Below, in pieces: positions 43,553 through 52,646 of a stretch of 64,000 bases of DNA (position 1 is its first letter; every line of letters starts with the position of its first letter). A model generated the notes under the pieces. The model was not told the origin of the DNA and did not search any database. It saw only the letters and a list, made by a program, of their open reading frames with translations. The stretch covers positions 124,001 through 188,000 of the forward strand of contig CALAJV010000016.1 in NCBI GenBank assembly GCA_937922805.1, given 5' to 3'. The DNA comes from an uncultured Acidimicrobiales bacterium (GTDB lineage Bacteria > Actinomycetota > Acidimicrobiia > Acidimicrobiales > SZUA-35). A program made the position numbers and the translations under genes.

Positions 43553-45307
43553 ATGGCTACGAAAGCCAATCAGCAAACTAGCCAAGTGGCGCCAGAGGCG
43601 AATATCGACTGGGTTGCTCCCGGACCGGGTTCTTGGGTTCGCGACCGTTCGCATGGCCCACCGAACCCCACCCGGTTTTTTCGTCGTATAGCCTCGGACC
43701 ATACTGCTGAAGCGTATTCAGGAGTAATGGAAGAGCTTGGAAGCGCAATTCGAACCGTCGACATAAAGTTCGTTCACGGCAGCATGTATCGAAGGCTTGT
43801 CCCGCTAGTTGGAGCCAAATTCGATCGGGGCACTCCACCGCCCAACGCTTTGCTGTGGTTGATCACCAGAATCCATCCTGAATTTAGGCACAGAGAGCGG
43901 ATAGCCGCCGTGTCGTTGGCGGGTGATCCCTTCTCCGACGAGGTCGAGAAATGGCGTCAAGAACGTCCGATTTTGGTGGCCGAGAATCTTCGCCTCTCAT
44001 TGATCGATCCAGAACCGCTCGACCGATCTTCACTTGCTGATCACGTTGTGGTGCTGGGCGAGCACTTGGTCGCTGGATGGCGACGTCACCATGAGCTTCA
44101 TGCGAGTGACTTGGGGCCGATCGGTGACCTTTTGGTTCACACCAAAGAGTGGGGTATGGATTCGGTCGAAGTAATGGACTTGCTTCAAGGGGCCTCCTTG
44201 GCGACGGCTGAGGCCGCTTATCACGGCCGCAAAATAGCAACTGCGCTTCAGTCAGCTGGGGTGGACCCAACAAGCATCGAAGACGTCAACCAGATCCGGG
44301 TTGTGCCGGAGGCCGAGGTTGCTCTCGACCAGTATCTCAACGAGTTCGGCTGGCGGATGGTCACTAGCTACGACCTTGAAGGCCGGACCTTGCGAGAGAT
44401 CCCTAGCGCAATCTGTTCGTTAGTTCTTCGAGCTGGTCAGATTCTGTCCGGCACAGGCTCGACCGACGAGGCGTCCGATTTCGAAAGGTTCGGCCCCCAC
44501 GATCTGATTCCTCTAACCGAAGCTCAGGAGTCGAAGGCACAAGCGATGAGCGCCAGCGCCGGCGACTCCGAGTTGTTTCGTGAACTATTGGATCGAGCCC
44601 GGCGGGCGTACGGTCTGCGTGATGACAATGGCCCGTTGACTTGGGAGTGGCCGGTTGGCCTAATGAGAAGAGCCTACCTGGCCGCCTCATCCGCACTGAC
44701 CGCTGACGGTGATCTTGTCAGCCCGGAGCACGTGTTTGAACTAGACACTCACGAGTTAGAGGCAGTGTTAAGAGGCGATACATCCATCACCCAGTTCGAT
44801 GTGATTGAACGGGCAAGGCTGCGCCAACTGGAAGCGGAGCTGGATGGCCCCGACTTCTTCGGCCCGCCGCCGTCGCCTTCTCCTGACCTGACGGCGTTAC
44901 CACCGGCGCTCGCAAGAGTAATGGCCATCGTCGTTGCGGCAGCGACGATGCTCGAACCTGATCAAGACCGGGAGATAGCTGATCTATCGGGGCTTGGCAT
45001 CGGAACCGAACCGTACCAGGGGCGAGCCCGAGTTGCCGACGACGCCGACGAGGCCATCGCCAGCATGTTGCCAGGCGAAATCTTGGTCGTTGCCTGGACT
45101 GCTCCCTCGTTCAACGCTGTTCTTTCTATCGCTGGGGGAGCGGTGGTGCAAGAAGGGGGTTTGCTTTGCCACGCCGCCGTTATGGCCCGGGAGCTAGGTA
45201 TCCCTACCGTGGTTGGTTGTACCAACGCCATGAGCCTGATCAAAACGGGTGATCTTGTGGAAATTGATCCAAAGGCTGGCACAGCTAAAGTCATTGCCGC
45301 TGGCTGA
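43553..45307 (+). CDS. Second PEP-utiliser-like protein lacking the ATP-grasp domain
   Basis: A 584-residue relative of the product of 4748-6568. The N-terminal and central regions are helical and specific to the group (IDWVAPGPGSWVRDRSHGPPNPTRFFRRI, ...). The C-terminal phosphohistidine domain (about 475-580) reads PGEILVVAWTAPSFNAVLSIAGGAVVQEGGLLCHAAVMARELGIPTVVGC, with the carrier His in LCHAAV. The TDPSW motif of the first copy is altered to TAPSF. As with that copy, there is no ATP-grasp partner nearby. The first 90 residues contain a Pro/Arg-rich start. Co-transcribed with TetR, it may be an inducible detoxification or modification enzyme; substrate unknown. Confidence 0.75.
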   Translation: MATKANQQTSQVAPEANIDWVAPGPGSWVRDRSHGPPNPTRFFRRIASDHTAEAYSGVMEELGSAIRTVDIKFVHGSMYRRLVPLVGAKFDRGTPPPNALLWLITRIHPEFRHRERIAAVSLAGDPFSDEVEKWRQERPILVAENLRLSLIDPEPLDRSSLADHVVVLGEHLVAGWRRHHELHASDLGPIGDLLVHTKEWGMDSVEVMDLLQGASLATAEAAYHGRKIATALQSAGVDPTSIEDVNQIRVVPEAEVALDQYLNEFGWRMVTSYDLEGRTLREIPSAICSLVLRAGQILSGTGSTDEASDFERFGPHDLIPLTEAQESKAQAMSASAGDSELFRELLDRARRAYGLRDDNGPLTWEWPVGLMRRAYLAASSALTADGDLVSPEHVFELDTHELEAVLRGDTSITQFDVIERARLRQLEAELDGPDFFGPPPSPSPDLTALPPALARVMAIVVAAATMLEPDQDREIADLSGLGIGTEPYQGRARVADDADEAIASMLPGEILVVAWTAPSFNAVLSIAGGAVVQEGGLLCHAAVMARELGIPTVVGCTNAMSLIKTGDLVEIDPKAGTAKVIAAG

Positions 45308-45317
45308 TGCCACCGGC
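45296..45317. terminator. Hairpin spanning convergent stop codons
   Basis: GCCGCTGGC and GCCACCGGC pair at eight of nine positions with a TGAT loop that contains the upstream stop codon. It lies between convergent genes separated by 9 nt and could end both transcripts. Confidence 0.45.
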
Positions 45318-46414
45318 TAGACCGTGACTTCGTAGTACAGGTTCGCTGCGTCTTCGAAGTCGTGTTGTTCGACCGATCCGAAGCCAGCTTCACTTGCGAG
45401 CTCTCGCAATCGTTCCGGGTGTAGGCCAAGCGTTCCCAATGCAAGGCTATCGGGCTCCGACATAGCGGACTGCAGGCACGACGAAATTGAGAACCCATAG
45501 AACATTGCCAGAAAGGGGTTCTTAGCATCTCGATCGAAGTTGCCTGAAGACCGAATGTCTTTCACCAGTAATGTGCCGCTATCGGAGAGTGCACCGCGGA
45601 TGGCTTGTAGAGCGAGGTCAGGTCGCGGCATGTCATGAAGGCAATCGAAGCACAGAATCAGATCTGCGTCGGATGTTGCTGGAACAGCATCAGCTCCTTG
45701 GCTGATGAACTCGACGTTTTTCAAACCCAAGTCTTGTGACCGGTCACGAGCTAGTCCGATCGCGGTTTCTGAAGGGTCATAGCCGATGCAGGTCGATTTC
45801 GGAAACGCTCCAGCAATCGTCGTGGCAGTAACCCCGGCGCCGCATCCGACATCGATGACCAGCGCACCGGCTTCAAGTTTTTCTACCACCCCGTTAAGCG
45901 CAGGAAGAATAGTAGAGGTGAGCGCGAGCCGAGACCAAGGGCCAGTCATTCGGGCCAGTCCGGCGGCGGCCGCGCTTCCCTGTTGCTCGTAGGTCAGGCC
46001 GGTCCCGGTACTGAACGACTCGATGAGCCCATCGATGGTTGCCGGTTCGGTTCCTCCTCGGAACGCTCCGGCAGCGAACTGTAGTGAGTTTTCCTCGTCT
46101 GCCATTACTGCCGACTGGACCGGCGTCAATTCGAATCGGCCATCGTCGTGTCGATCAACGAGCTTGGCTGCCGCCTGGCCAAGTAACCACTCTTGGACAA
46201 GACGCTCATTAAGGTTGGTGTCGGCGGCCAGCGACTCGCTGGAGACCGGACCGGCCCCGTTCATGGCTCGGTACAGGCCCAGTCGATCGCCCAAGTGAAT
46301 CATGAGGCTTACTTGCTCGCCCATTTTGTAGCTCCAAACGGTGAAGCTGAGTGCCTTTATGGCGTCACTATCGGGTCGGGTTGGAGAATCGGACGAGTCA
46401 GGAGTCGGTGCCAT
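45317..46414 (-). CDS. Class I SAM-dependent methyltransferase with N-terminal winged-helix
   Basis: From the ATG at 46414 the product is 365 residues. The N-terminal 100 residues resemble the helical/winged dimerisation domain of small-molecule methyltransferases (LMIHLGDRLGLYRAMNGAGPVSSESLAADTNLNERLVQEWLLGQAAAKLVDRHDDGRFELTP). The SAM-binding core follows: LVIDVGCGAGVTATTIAGAFPKSTCIGYDPSETAI, then DLILCFDCLHDMPRPDLALQAIRGAL. This arrangement occurs in O- and C-methyltransferases and the Rv2258c-like group. Substrate unknown. Confidence 0.87.
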   Translation of the reverse strand: MAPTPDSSDSPTRPDSDAIKALSFTVWSYKMGEQVSLMIHLGDRLGLYRAMNGAGPVSSESLAADTNLNERLVQEWLLGQAAAKLVDRHDDGRFELTPVQSAVMADEENSLQFAAGAFRGGTEPATIDGLIESFSTGTGLTYEQQGSAAAAGLARMTGPWSRLALTSTILPALNGVVEKLEAGALVIDVGCGAGVTATTIAGAFPKSTCIGYDPSETAIGLARDRSQDLGLKNVEFISQGADAVPATSDADLILCFDCLHDMPRPDLALQAIRGALSDSGTLLVKDIRSSGNFDRDAKNPFLAMFYGFSISSCLQSAMSEPDSLALGTLGLHPERLRELASEAGFGSVEQHDFEDAANLYYEVTV

Positions 46415-46590
46415 CCCCAAACCGTAGCCCTTGTGCTCTTTTCGGTCACTTTGAGCAGCTACCGGTACGCTTAGAACCAGATCGAGACATCTCAAACGAT
46501 ACACAACATGCGGTAGATGCTAACTGCCAGACGCTGAGTTGAGCAGGACCGGCATTACATCCGCAAGCTAGTCAACGACGAGGATCGAAC

Positions 46591-49500
46591 GTGACAACGA
46601 TTGATGGATATTCGCTAACAGATCGCTACACCCAAGATGAGGGTCGCGTCTTCCTAACCGGAATTCAGGCGCTAGCCCGACTGCCGATCGAGCAACTACG
46701 GGTTGATGCTGCCAACAAGCTTCGTACCGCTGCGTTCCTGTCTGGCTATCAAGGTTCGCCCCTAGGTGGATTTGACCAGGAGATGGCTCGAGCGATCAAG
46801 CACGTAGCAGAGCTGCCCATTGTTGTTCAGCCCGCGGTTAATGAGGAGCTCGGAGCGGCGGCGGTAATGGGAAGCCAGCTAACGGCCACCCAGGCCGACG
46901 CTACCTACGACGGCGTCGTTGGATTCTGGTACGGCAAGGCACCTGGAGTAGACCGGGCCAGCGATGCTATTCGCCATGCGATCTTCGCCGGAACGTCTCG
47001 CCACGGCGGAGTGGTTGCGTTGGTCGGCGATGACCCGGCCTCGAAGAGTTCGACGTTGCCATCGTCGTCTGATGTGACCATGCAAGGGCTCAAAATGCCA
47101 GTGGTTTACCCCGGCGACGTGGATGAGATCCTAGAACTCGGCCGCCATGCGGTAATGATCTCTCGGCTTTCCGGTCTTTGGACTGCTATGAAGGTCGTGA
47201 CAGCAGTCGCTGACGGTTCGGGATCAATGAACCTCGGACTTGATCGGGTGCAGCCCGTTATTCCCAACGTTGAGATTGACGGGGTCGAGTTTGTTCCTAC
47301 CCCTAGCGGCAAACTTATTGTGCCGAACACACTTGAGATGGAACAAGAGATCATCGAAACCCGAACGGTGATAGCGGCTCGATACGGAGCAGCTAACAAG
47401 CTGAATCGGTGCACGGTAGATCCGACCGATGCCTGGATGGGTATCGTGTCGACTGGCTATACCTACAAAGAGGTTCTAGAGGCACTTCGCCGGCTGGGAT
47501 TTGAATCAGTTGACGCCATCGAGAATGCAGGTATCCGGTTGTTGCAGCTTCAGATGCCGTTACCGTTTGACGGCCAAGCTGCTAGAGAGTTTGCCCGAGG
47601 TTTGCAAGAAGTAGTGGTCGTTGAGGAGAAAAATCCAACGCTTGAGCGACTTCTCAAAGATGCGCTCTACGGCGGTCCGGATCAACCTCGCATAGTGGGC
47701 AAGTTTGATGAAGCTGGACGTCGCCTGATTCAAGAGCATGGCTTCTTGCATGCTGATCTCATAGCTCCAGCTTTGAGAAAGCGATTGACCGACCGACTAG
47801 CCGACTCCATGACACCAGCACCGAAACCGGAACGAGAAAAAATTCTGATTCCGCTAAGTACGTCCCGCTCGCCCTACTTCTGCTCTGGCTGTCCTCATAA
47901 TTGGGGCACAAAAGCGCCTGAGGGGGCATTACTCGGGGCCGGAATCGGGTGTAGCGGGATGGCGCTGCTTATGGACGAAGACAAAGTCGGCGATATTGCC
48001 GGGATAACTTGCATGGGCACCGAGGGCTCGCAGTGGATCGGGATGGAGCCTTTCCTAGAACGGGATCATTTCATCCAGAACATCGGGGATGGAACCTTTT
48101 TCCATTCCGGTCAGTTGGCGGTACAAGCTGCGGTGGCCGCCGAGGTCAACATGACTTACAAGTTGTTGTACAACGGCACTGTTGCTATGACCGGTGGCCA
48201 AGACGCCGCTGGCGGCGTTGGTGTTCCTGAGATTGTCGAGATCATGCTGGCTCATGGCGTGGCCCAAGCAATTGTCACGACCAATGAAGTCTCCAACTAC
48301 GAGGGCGTGGTGATGCCGACCAGTCAGAATGGCGTAGAAACACCTGTTTGGGATCGGACGCGAATCGTCGAAGCCCAGGAGCGGCTGGCCAAGGTGTCGG
48401 GTGTAACACTTCTCGTCCACGATCAAGGTTGCGCCGCTCAAGTTCGACGGCTCCGCAAACGAGACCTGGTCGTAACGCCCACAATGAAGGTAGCGATCAA
48501 TCACCGAATCTGTGAAGCGTGCGGAGATTGCGGCGAGGTAAGTAACTGTTTGTCTGTCCAAGCGATTGATACGCCCCTCGGACCCAAAACGTCGATTGAC
48601 CAAACCACATGCAACCTTGATTACTCGTGTATCGAGGGCGATTGCCCCAGTTTTATGATGATCGAACCGGCGAAGAAGTCGGGAGCAGTCAAGCGTGCCT
48701 TCACCAAGGCAGTCAGCCAGTCCAATGGATTGTCAGGTGGGGAGCTACCGGCGCCAAAGGTTGCGATTGACTCAGACCGGGTCAACGTTCGGTTTGCTGG
48801 CATCGGCGGAACGGGCGTAATCACCATTTCTCAGATTTTGGGCACCGCCGCCATGCTGGATGGGTGGGACGTTCGAGGCCTTGATCAGACTGGACTCTCT
48901 CAAAAAGCCGGTCCAGTCGTTAGCGACCTGCGTCTTTCCAAGGGAAGTCCAGCGGAGTCGAATCTGGTTGGAGCCGCCGAAGCCGACGTAATAATCGCCT
49001 TCGATCTACTGGTCGGAGCATCACCTCAAGCATTGTCTGCTGCGAGCAAAGATCGAACTGCGTTGATCTCGTCGGCGACTGAAACGCCAACCGGGGAGAT
49101 GATCGGCAACCCGGATTTATCCTTACCGACGCTAGACGAGCTTCGCCGTCAGGTCGCAGATTCAACAATCGAAGATCGCAACCGATTCGCCGATGCTGGC
49201 GCTCTAACTACGGCCCTGAACGGTGATGCAGCTACAGCGAATATGTTTATGCTCGGTGTAGCCGTCCAAGAAGGCGTACTGCCAGTTCGCCCCGAGGTCT
49301 TGGAACAAGCAATCGACCTGAATGGGGTCGCGGTAGAAGCCAACGTCGAATCGTTCCGCTGGGGTCGACAATGGTCGGCGAATCCGTCGCACGTCGAAGA
49401 CACCCTGGGAGTCGGGGCAACGTCCGACGACTCACCCGATTCTGATTTGAGCGTTCCGTCGCTGCCGACGACGCTGCAAGCGATGGTCTCAGCGTTGGAC

Positions 49501-50112
49501 CTACCCAACGGGTTACCAGACGTTATTTCGATGTTGGCTGCCGATCTCGTCGGCTATCAGGACAAGCGATACGCCAAGGAGTTCCTGAACTTTCTGGCGG
49601 AAGTGGCGGCCGCAGAACGATCAGTTGGTACCGATTCTCGATTTGAGCTTACTGAAGCGGTGGCCCGAGGGCTTCATAAGCTGATGGCCTACAAAGATGA
49701 ATATGAAGTCGCTCGACTGTTGATCAGCCCAGAAGCTCGCCAAGCAGCCGAAAAAGTGGGTGGAGCGGGCGCCAAAGTTATTTGGAAGCTGCATCCGCCG
49801 ATGCTCAAATCGCTCGGCATGGATGAAAAGATGGAAATTCCCATGACGGTTGGCAAACCGATGATGGTGCTGCTGGCTAAGGGCAAGCGAATTCGCGGAA
49901 CTAAGGCGGATCCTTTTGGGTGGGCCAAGCTTCGACGTATCGAACGAGCGATGATTCCTGAGTACAAACAAGCGATTAGTCGAAGACTAACGACTCTGGA
50001 TAACGAGAATCTAGACAACACGGTTGAACTGGCAGCATCGGCCATGAAGGTTCGTGGCTTCGAGGATCTCAAACTCGAACGGGCCAAGATTTTTCGCCAA
50101 GGCCTGACATAG
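46591..50112 (+). CDS. Fused indolepyruvate:ferredoxin oxidoreductase (alpha/beta)
   Basis: A 1173-residue enzyme that oxidatively decarboxylates aryl or branched 2-oxoacids to acyl-CoA using thiamine diphosphate and ferredoxin. The N-terminal part is the pyrimidine-binding (Pyr) domain (FLSGYQGSPLGGFDQEM, PAVNEELGAAAVMG). Then come YFCSGCPHNWGT at about 428, the TPP-binding GDGTFFHSGQLAVQAA region at about 495-520, an iron-sulfur segment ICEACGDCGEVSNC...CNLDYSCIEGDCPSF (about 637-690), and from about 730 the gamma-type domain FAGIGGTGVITISQILGTAAMLDGWDVRGLDQTGLSQKAG. This single-chain form is found in aerobic bacteria. GTG start preceded by CGAGGAT. A strong hairpin follows the gene. Confidence 0.95.
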   Translation: MTTIDGYSLTDRYTQDEGRVFLTGIQALARLPIEQLRVDAANKLRTAAFLSGYQGSPLGGFDQEMARAIKHVAELPIVVQPAVNEELGAAAVMGSQLTATQADATYDGVVGFWYGKAPGVDRASDAIRHAIFAGTSRHGGVVALVGDDPASKSSTLPSSSDVTMQGLKMPVVYPGDVDEILELGRHAVMISRLSGLWTAMKVVTAVADGSGSMNLGLDRVQPVIPNVEIDGVEFVPTPSGKLIVPNTLEMEQEIIETRTVIAARYGAANKLNRCTVDPTDAWMGIVSTGYTYKEVLEALRRLGFESVDAIENAGIRLLQLQMPLPFDGQAAREFARGLQEVVVVEEKNPTLERLLKDALYGGPDQPRIVGKFDEAGRRLIQEHGFLHADLIAPALRKRLTDRLADSMTPAPKPEREKILIPLSTSRSPYFCSGCPHNWGTKAPEGALLGAGIGCSGMALLMDEDKVGDIAGITCMGTEGSQWIGMEPFLERDHFIQNIGDGTFFHSGQLAVQAAVAAEVNMTYKLLYNGTVAMTGGQDAAGGVGVPEIVEIMLAHGVAQAIVTTNEVSNYEGVVMPTSQNGVETPVWDRTRIVEAQERLAKVSGVTLLVHDQGCAAQVRRLRKRDLVVTPTMKVAINHRICEACGDCGEVSNCLSVQAIDTPLGPKTSIDQTTCNLDYSCIEGDCPSFMMIEPAKKSGAVKRAFTKAVSQSNGLSGGELPAPKVAIDSDRVNVRFAGIGGTGVITISQILGTAAMLDGWDVRGLDQTGLSQKAGPVVSDLRLSKGSPAESNLVGAAEADVIIAFDLLVGASPQALSAASKDRTALISSATETPTGEMIGNPDLSLPTLDELRRQVADSTIEDRNRFADAGALTTALNGDAATANMFMLGVAVQEGVLPVRPEVLEQAIDLNGVAVEANVESFRWGRQWSANPSHVEDTLGVGATSDDSPDSDLSVPSLPTTLQAMVSALDLPNGLPDVISMLAADLVGYQDKRYAKEFLNFLAEVAAAERSVGTDSRFELTEAVARGLHKLMAYKDEYEVARLLISPEARQAAEKVGGAGAKVIWKLHPPMLKSLGMDEKMEIPMTVGKPMMVLLAKGKRIRGTKADPFGWAKLRRIERAMIPEYKQAISRRLTTLDNENLDNTVELAASAMKVRGFEDLKLERAKIFRQGLT

Positions 50113-50475
50113 AGCGTCGGATTGCGACGCCGAAGACAAACCTTAAGAGAGCAATTTGCGTAGGTTGTCGGCAAGTGAAAGTAAGAGGAGTGTGGCCGTG
50201 CCGCCGCGCATCGGCCACACTCCGAACTTTATGGAACCAACTCACCAAGGCAATGAATCTGCGAGCCTCCGTGGAACCATTTAGAACTTCTAAAGATCGA
50301 TCGAAATAACTGTCTCAGCTGCTAAACGCCTCGATTGCTACTAAGAGTACACACCCTGGGACCGATTATCTAGAGCCTGACGTTACGGCTTGCTTGCACT
50401 TCAATGTGGTTGGAGCTGGCTGCGACGACCATCAAGCCTTGCGACTCCAAGAGCTACCTGAAGCTCCGAGCTTGA
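50113..50475. other. Intergenic region after iorAB
   Basis: These bases lie between the stops of iorAB (plus) and pirin (minus). The only strong element is the 12-bp hairpin at 50187-50223. The remaining 250 bases show no convincing open frame, RNA gene or repeat. Confidence 0.4.
50187..50223. terminator. Strong hairpin, probable terminator of iorAB
   Basis: GGAGTGTGGCCG (50187-50198) and CGGCCACACTCC (50212-50223) form a perfect 12-bp stem with a 13-base GC-rich loop, 75 nt after the iorAB stop. The following bases GAACTTT give a short T-run only. It could terminate the transcript or be another kind of protein or RNA structure site. Confidence 0.6.
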
Positions 50476-51468
50476 TCACATGGTTTCAGCAAACCGCTGG
50501 CTCAGCGGCCCGTGAGTTGGATCTTCAGTTGGCCAAGGCCAACCACCGAACTTGGTGGTCTGATAATCACGGACAGCCTGCTCGATCTCTGCTGTCGAAT
50601 TCATGACAAAAGGACCGTATTGCGCGATTGGCTCGGAAATCGGTGTGCCTTGCAGAACAAGAACTTCCGAACGTTGTTTGCCCGTTTCCAGATCTATCGG
50701 CTGGGCTGGATCGACGACGACCCCGGACCCTTGGGCTATAGCTTGGTTAGCCAGGACAAGTGTTCTACCCTCGAAGGCATAGATGACCCGGTTGGCGGTC
50801 GGGTCACAAGGGGGAATTGTCCAGCTCGAATTAGCGTCCATTGTCACATGCCAAATAGCGACGTTGCTATCGGCTCGGCTGGCCCACGAGTCTGGGGGAG
50901 GCTCAACGGCAGAGACGCCGTCCAGCGAGCCAGCAATTACGGTCACTGAAACGGACTGTCCAGGATCACCGAATGAGACCTTTGGGATTTCACTATTCCA
51001 GTACATTGAGAAATACGGGTCGACCATCTTGTTGCTCGCCGGAAGATTCAACCAAATCTGGAAAAGATGAAGAGGATTCGGTTCTTCAGGATTTAGCAGC
51101 GGAAACATTTCTGAGTGCAGAATGCCAGAGCCTGCGGTCAACCACTGAACATCGCCATCACCGAATCGAGCCTTGGCTCCTAATGAGTCGGAGTGATCAC
51201 AAAAACCAGTCCGCACATAGGTAACGGTCTCGAAACCCCGATGCGGGTGCTGAGGAAACCCAGGGACGCTAGATCCGTGATACATGTTCCAGCCATCGAT
51301 CCCATCAAAATCTTGACCGATTGATCGCCCAGTTAACGGCTGGTTCGGACCTAGCTTGCCGTTTGACGGGGGATACGAGTCTAGATGGTGAGCGCAGAAC
51401 AGAAACGGGTCAAGCGTTGGCCACTGAGTACCTAAGCTGAGGATTTGGCGAATTGGTGAGATGCTCAT
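50476..51468 (-). CDS. Pirin-family protein
   Basis: A 330-residue bicupin. The metal site of pirins is intact: His74 and His76 (PGFPQHPHRGFETVTYV), His118 and Glu120 (TAGSGILHSEMF), with the same spacing as in human pirin. The second cupin half starts at about 190. Pirins bind iron; bacterial members can have quercetinase activity or act as regulators. Its ATG overlaps the stop of the MBL-fold gene by 4 nt, so the two are translated together. Probably involved in oxidative or small-molecule metabolism; the exact role is unknown. Confidence 0.92.
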   Translation of the reverse strand: MSISPIRQILSLGTQWPTLDPFLFCAHHLDSYPPSNGKLGPNQPLTGRSIGQDFDGIDGWNMYHGSSVPGFPQHPHRGFETVTYVRTGFCDHSDSLGAKARFGDGDVQWLTAGSGILHSEMFPLLNPEEPNPLHLFQIWLNLPASNKMVDPYFSMYWNSEIPKVSFGDPGQSVSVTVIAGSLDGVSAVEPPPDSWASRADSNVAIWHVTMDANSSWTIPPCDPTANRVIYAFEGRTLVLANQAIAQGSGVVVDPAQPIDLETGKQRSEVLVLQGTPISEPIAQYGPFVMNSTAEIEQAVRDYQTTKFGGWPWPTEDPTHGPLSQRFAETM

Positions 51469-52565
51469 TTGTTGTCTATCCGGTATCGAAGTTGATGCTT
51501 GCTGTCATCAACTGAAGCTTCGTTCAGCAGCCGCAGATGCTCCAGATGGGCGTATGTTTCGCTCTCGGCCATCGACCCCCAAGAACGCTCCTTGAACAGT
51601 ATTTGCATATACTCCTCGACAGTACCAGCACCGATTTCTTCACTCGCTGTTCGAAGAATATCAAGCCGCTCGTGATGGTGGCGGGTGATATGGGAGCATC
51701 GGCCAGCGAGGTCACCGAAGGCAAGCCCGTGAGCAGGGAGGACGGTTGTTACATCAGGTAGGTCGCCGACCCGTTCAAGGCTGGTGAAGAAGTCTGCTAG
51801 CGGATCAGCGCTTTGGGTCAGCCCCGATATGTGAGGGGTGATTGTGGGTAAGACATGGTCGCCACTGATAAATAGGCCGCCATCGGGATCCCACAGGCAA
51901 AGGTGATCCTCAGTGTGTCCGGGAGTATGAATAGCTACCCATTCCCGGTTACCGAGCCTTACTATTTCTGCTTCTTCAACTCGTCGAGATGGCTCAGGAA
52001 GTGCTACGAAGCGACCGGCCGCCCAAGTCATTGCTTTGTACGTAACTCGACGTGACAACGGCAGCTGATAAGGCTTGCCTCCCCAAGGTGTTGGTTGCCC
52101 AAACCCGTTTGTTTTCGTCTTTGCTACGTTGGACCGTTGGGCATGGCCGTCATCAGCGGACGCGACTACTTCGACTTCTTCATCGTCAGCCTCAGCCGAT
52201 GGGTCAAGAAAAGTGCGAAAGCTGCGATGGGTGATTATTTCGGCACCAGTTCGCTTTCGAAGCCTGCCGACTTGCCCAAAGTGATCGGGGTGGGAATGGG
52301 TAACGACCACGGTGTGTACCCGCTTGATCGGAATTCCAATACTGGCCAATTGGCTCTTTAGCCTTCTCCAGGTTCGTTCACCGGGTAGGCCGGGATCGAC
52401 GAGCGCGACCCCTCGGGAGTCTTCGAGGACGTAGCAATTAACATGCCCCAAACCTGGCAATGAGATCGGCAACTGTATTCTGAGCACCCCAGGAGCAACC
52501 TCGTCTACCTCCGAACGCGCCGCCCGCCGTTCCTCTCGCACCGATGTACCACTTGATGAGGTCAC
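51465..52565 (-). CDS. MBL-fold metallo-hydrolase
   Basis: A 366-residue protein starting at GTG 52565. The metallo-beta-lactamase fold is clear: VLEDSRGVALVDPGLPG, the zinc motif THSHPDHFGQ (89-97), HTPGHTEDHLCLWDPDGGLFISGDHVLP and the C-terminal PAHGLAFGDLAGRCSHITRHHHERLDIL typical of LACTB2-like or flavin-independent hydrolases. There is a charged insertion of about 50 residues at 125-175 (AEADDEEVEVVASADDGHAQ). First gene of an operon with pirin, preceded 11 nt upstream by a 20-bp perfect palindrome that is probably an operator. Substrate unknown. Confidence 0.9.
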   Translation of the reverse strand: MTSSSGTSVREERRAARSEVDEVAPGVLRIQLPISLPGLGHVNCYVLEDSRGVALVDPGLPGERTWRRLKSQLASIGIPIKRVHTVVVTHSHPDHFGQVGRLRKRTGAEIITHRSFRTFLDPSAEADDEEVEVVASADDGHAQRSNVAKTKTNGFGQPTPWGGKPYQLPLSRRVTYKAMTWAAGRFVALPEPSRRVEEAEIVRLGNREWVAIHTPGHTEDHLCLWDPDGGLFISGDHVLPTITPHISGLTQSADPLADFFTSLERVGDLPDVTTVLPAHGLAFGDLAGRCSHITRHHHERLDILRTASEEIGAGTVEEYMQILFKERSWGSMAESETYAHLEHLRLLNEASVDDSKHQLRYRIDNK

Positions 52566-52576
52566 ACCTTGACGTT

Positions 52577-52596
52577 ACTTGACCAGCTGGTCAAGT
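52577..52596. promoter_or_regulatory. Perfect 20-bp palindrome, probable operator of the MBL-pirin operon
   Basis: ACTTGACCAGCTGGTCAAGT reads the same on both strands. It ends 11 nt before the GTG start of the MBL gene, in an 81-nt gap after the upstream pseudokinase gene. Palindromes of the TTGACC-GGTCAA type are common TetR-family operators. The cognate regulator is not next to it. Confidence 0.7.
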
Positions 52597-52646
52597 AGCC
52601 AAAACGGGCGGAAATGCGCCTAAAGCTTCAACTGAAAGCGAAGCGG

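Noticed and set aside
50394..50606. 70-residue plus-strand frame with QELPEAPSLITWFQQTAGS
   Set aside because: Mostly antisense to the 3' end of pirin; no ribosome site.
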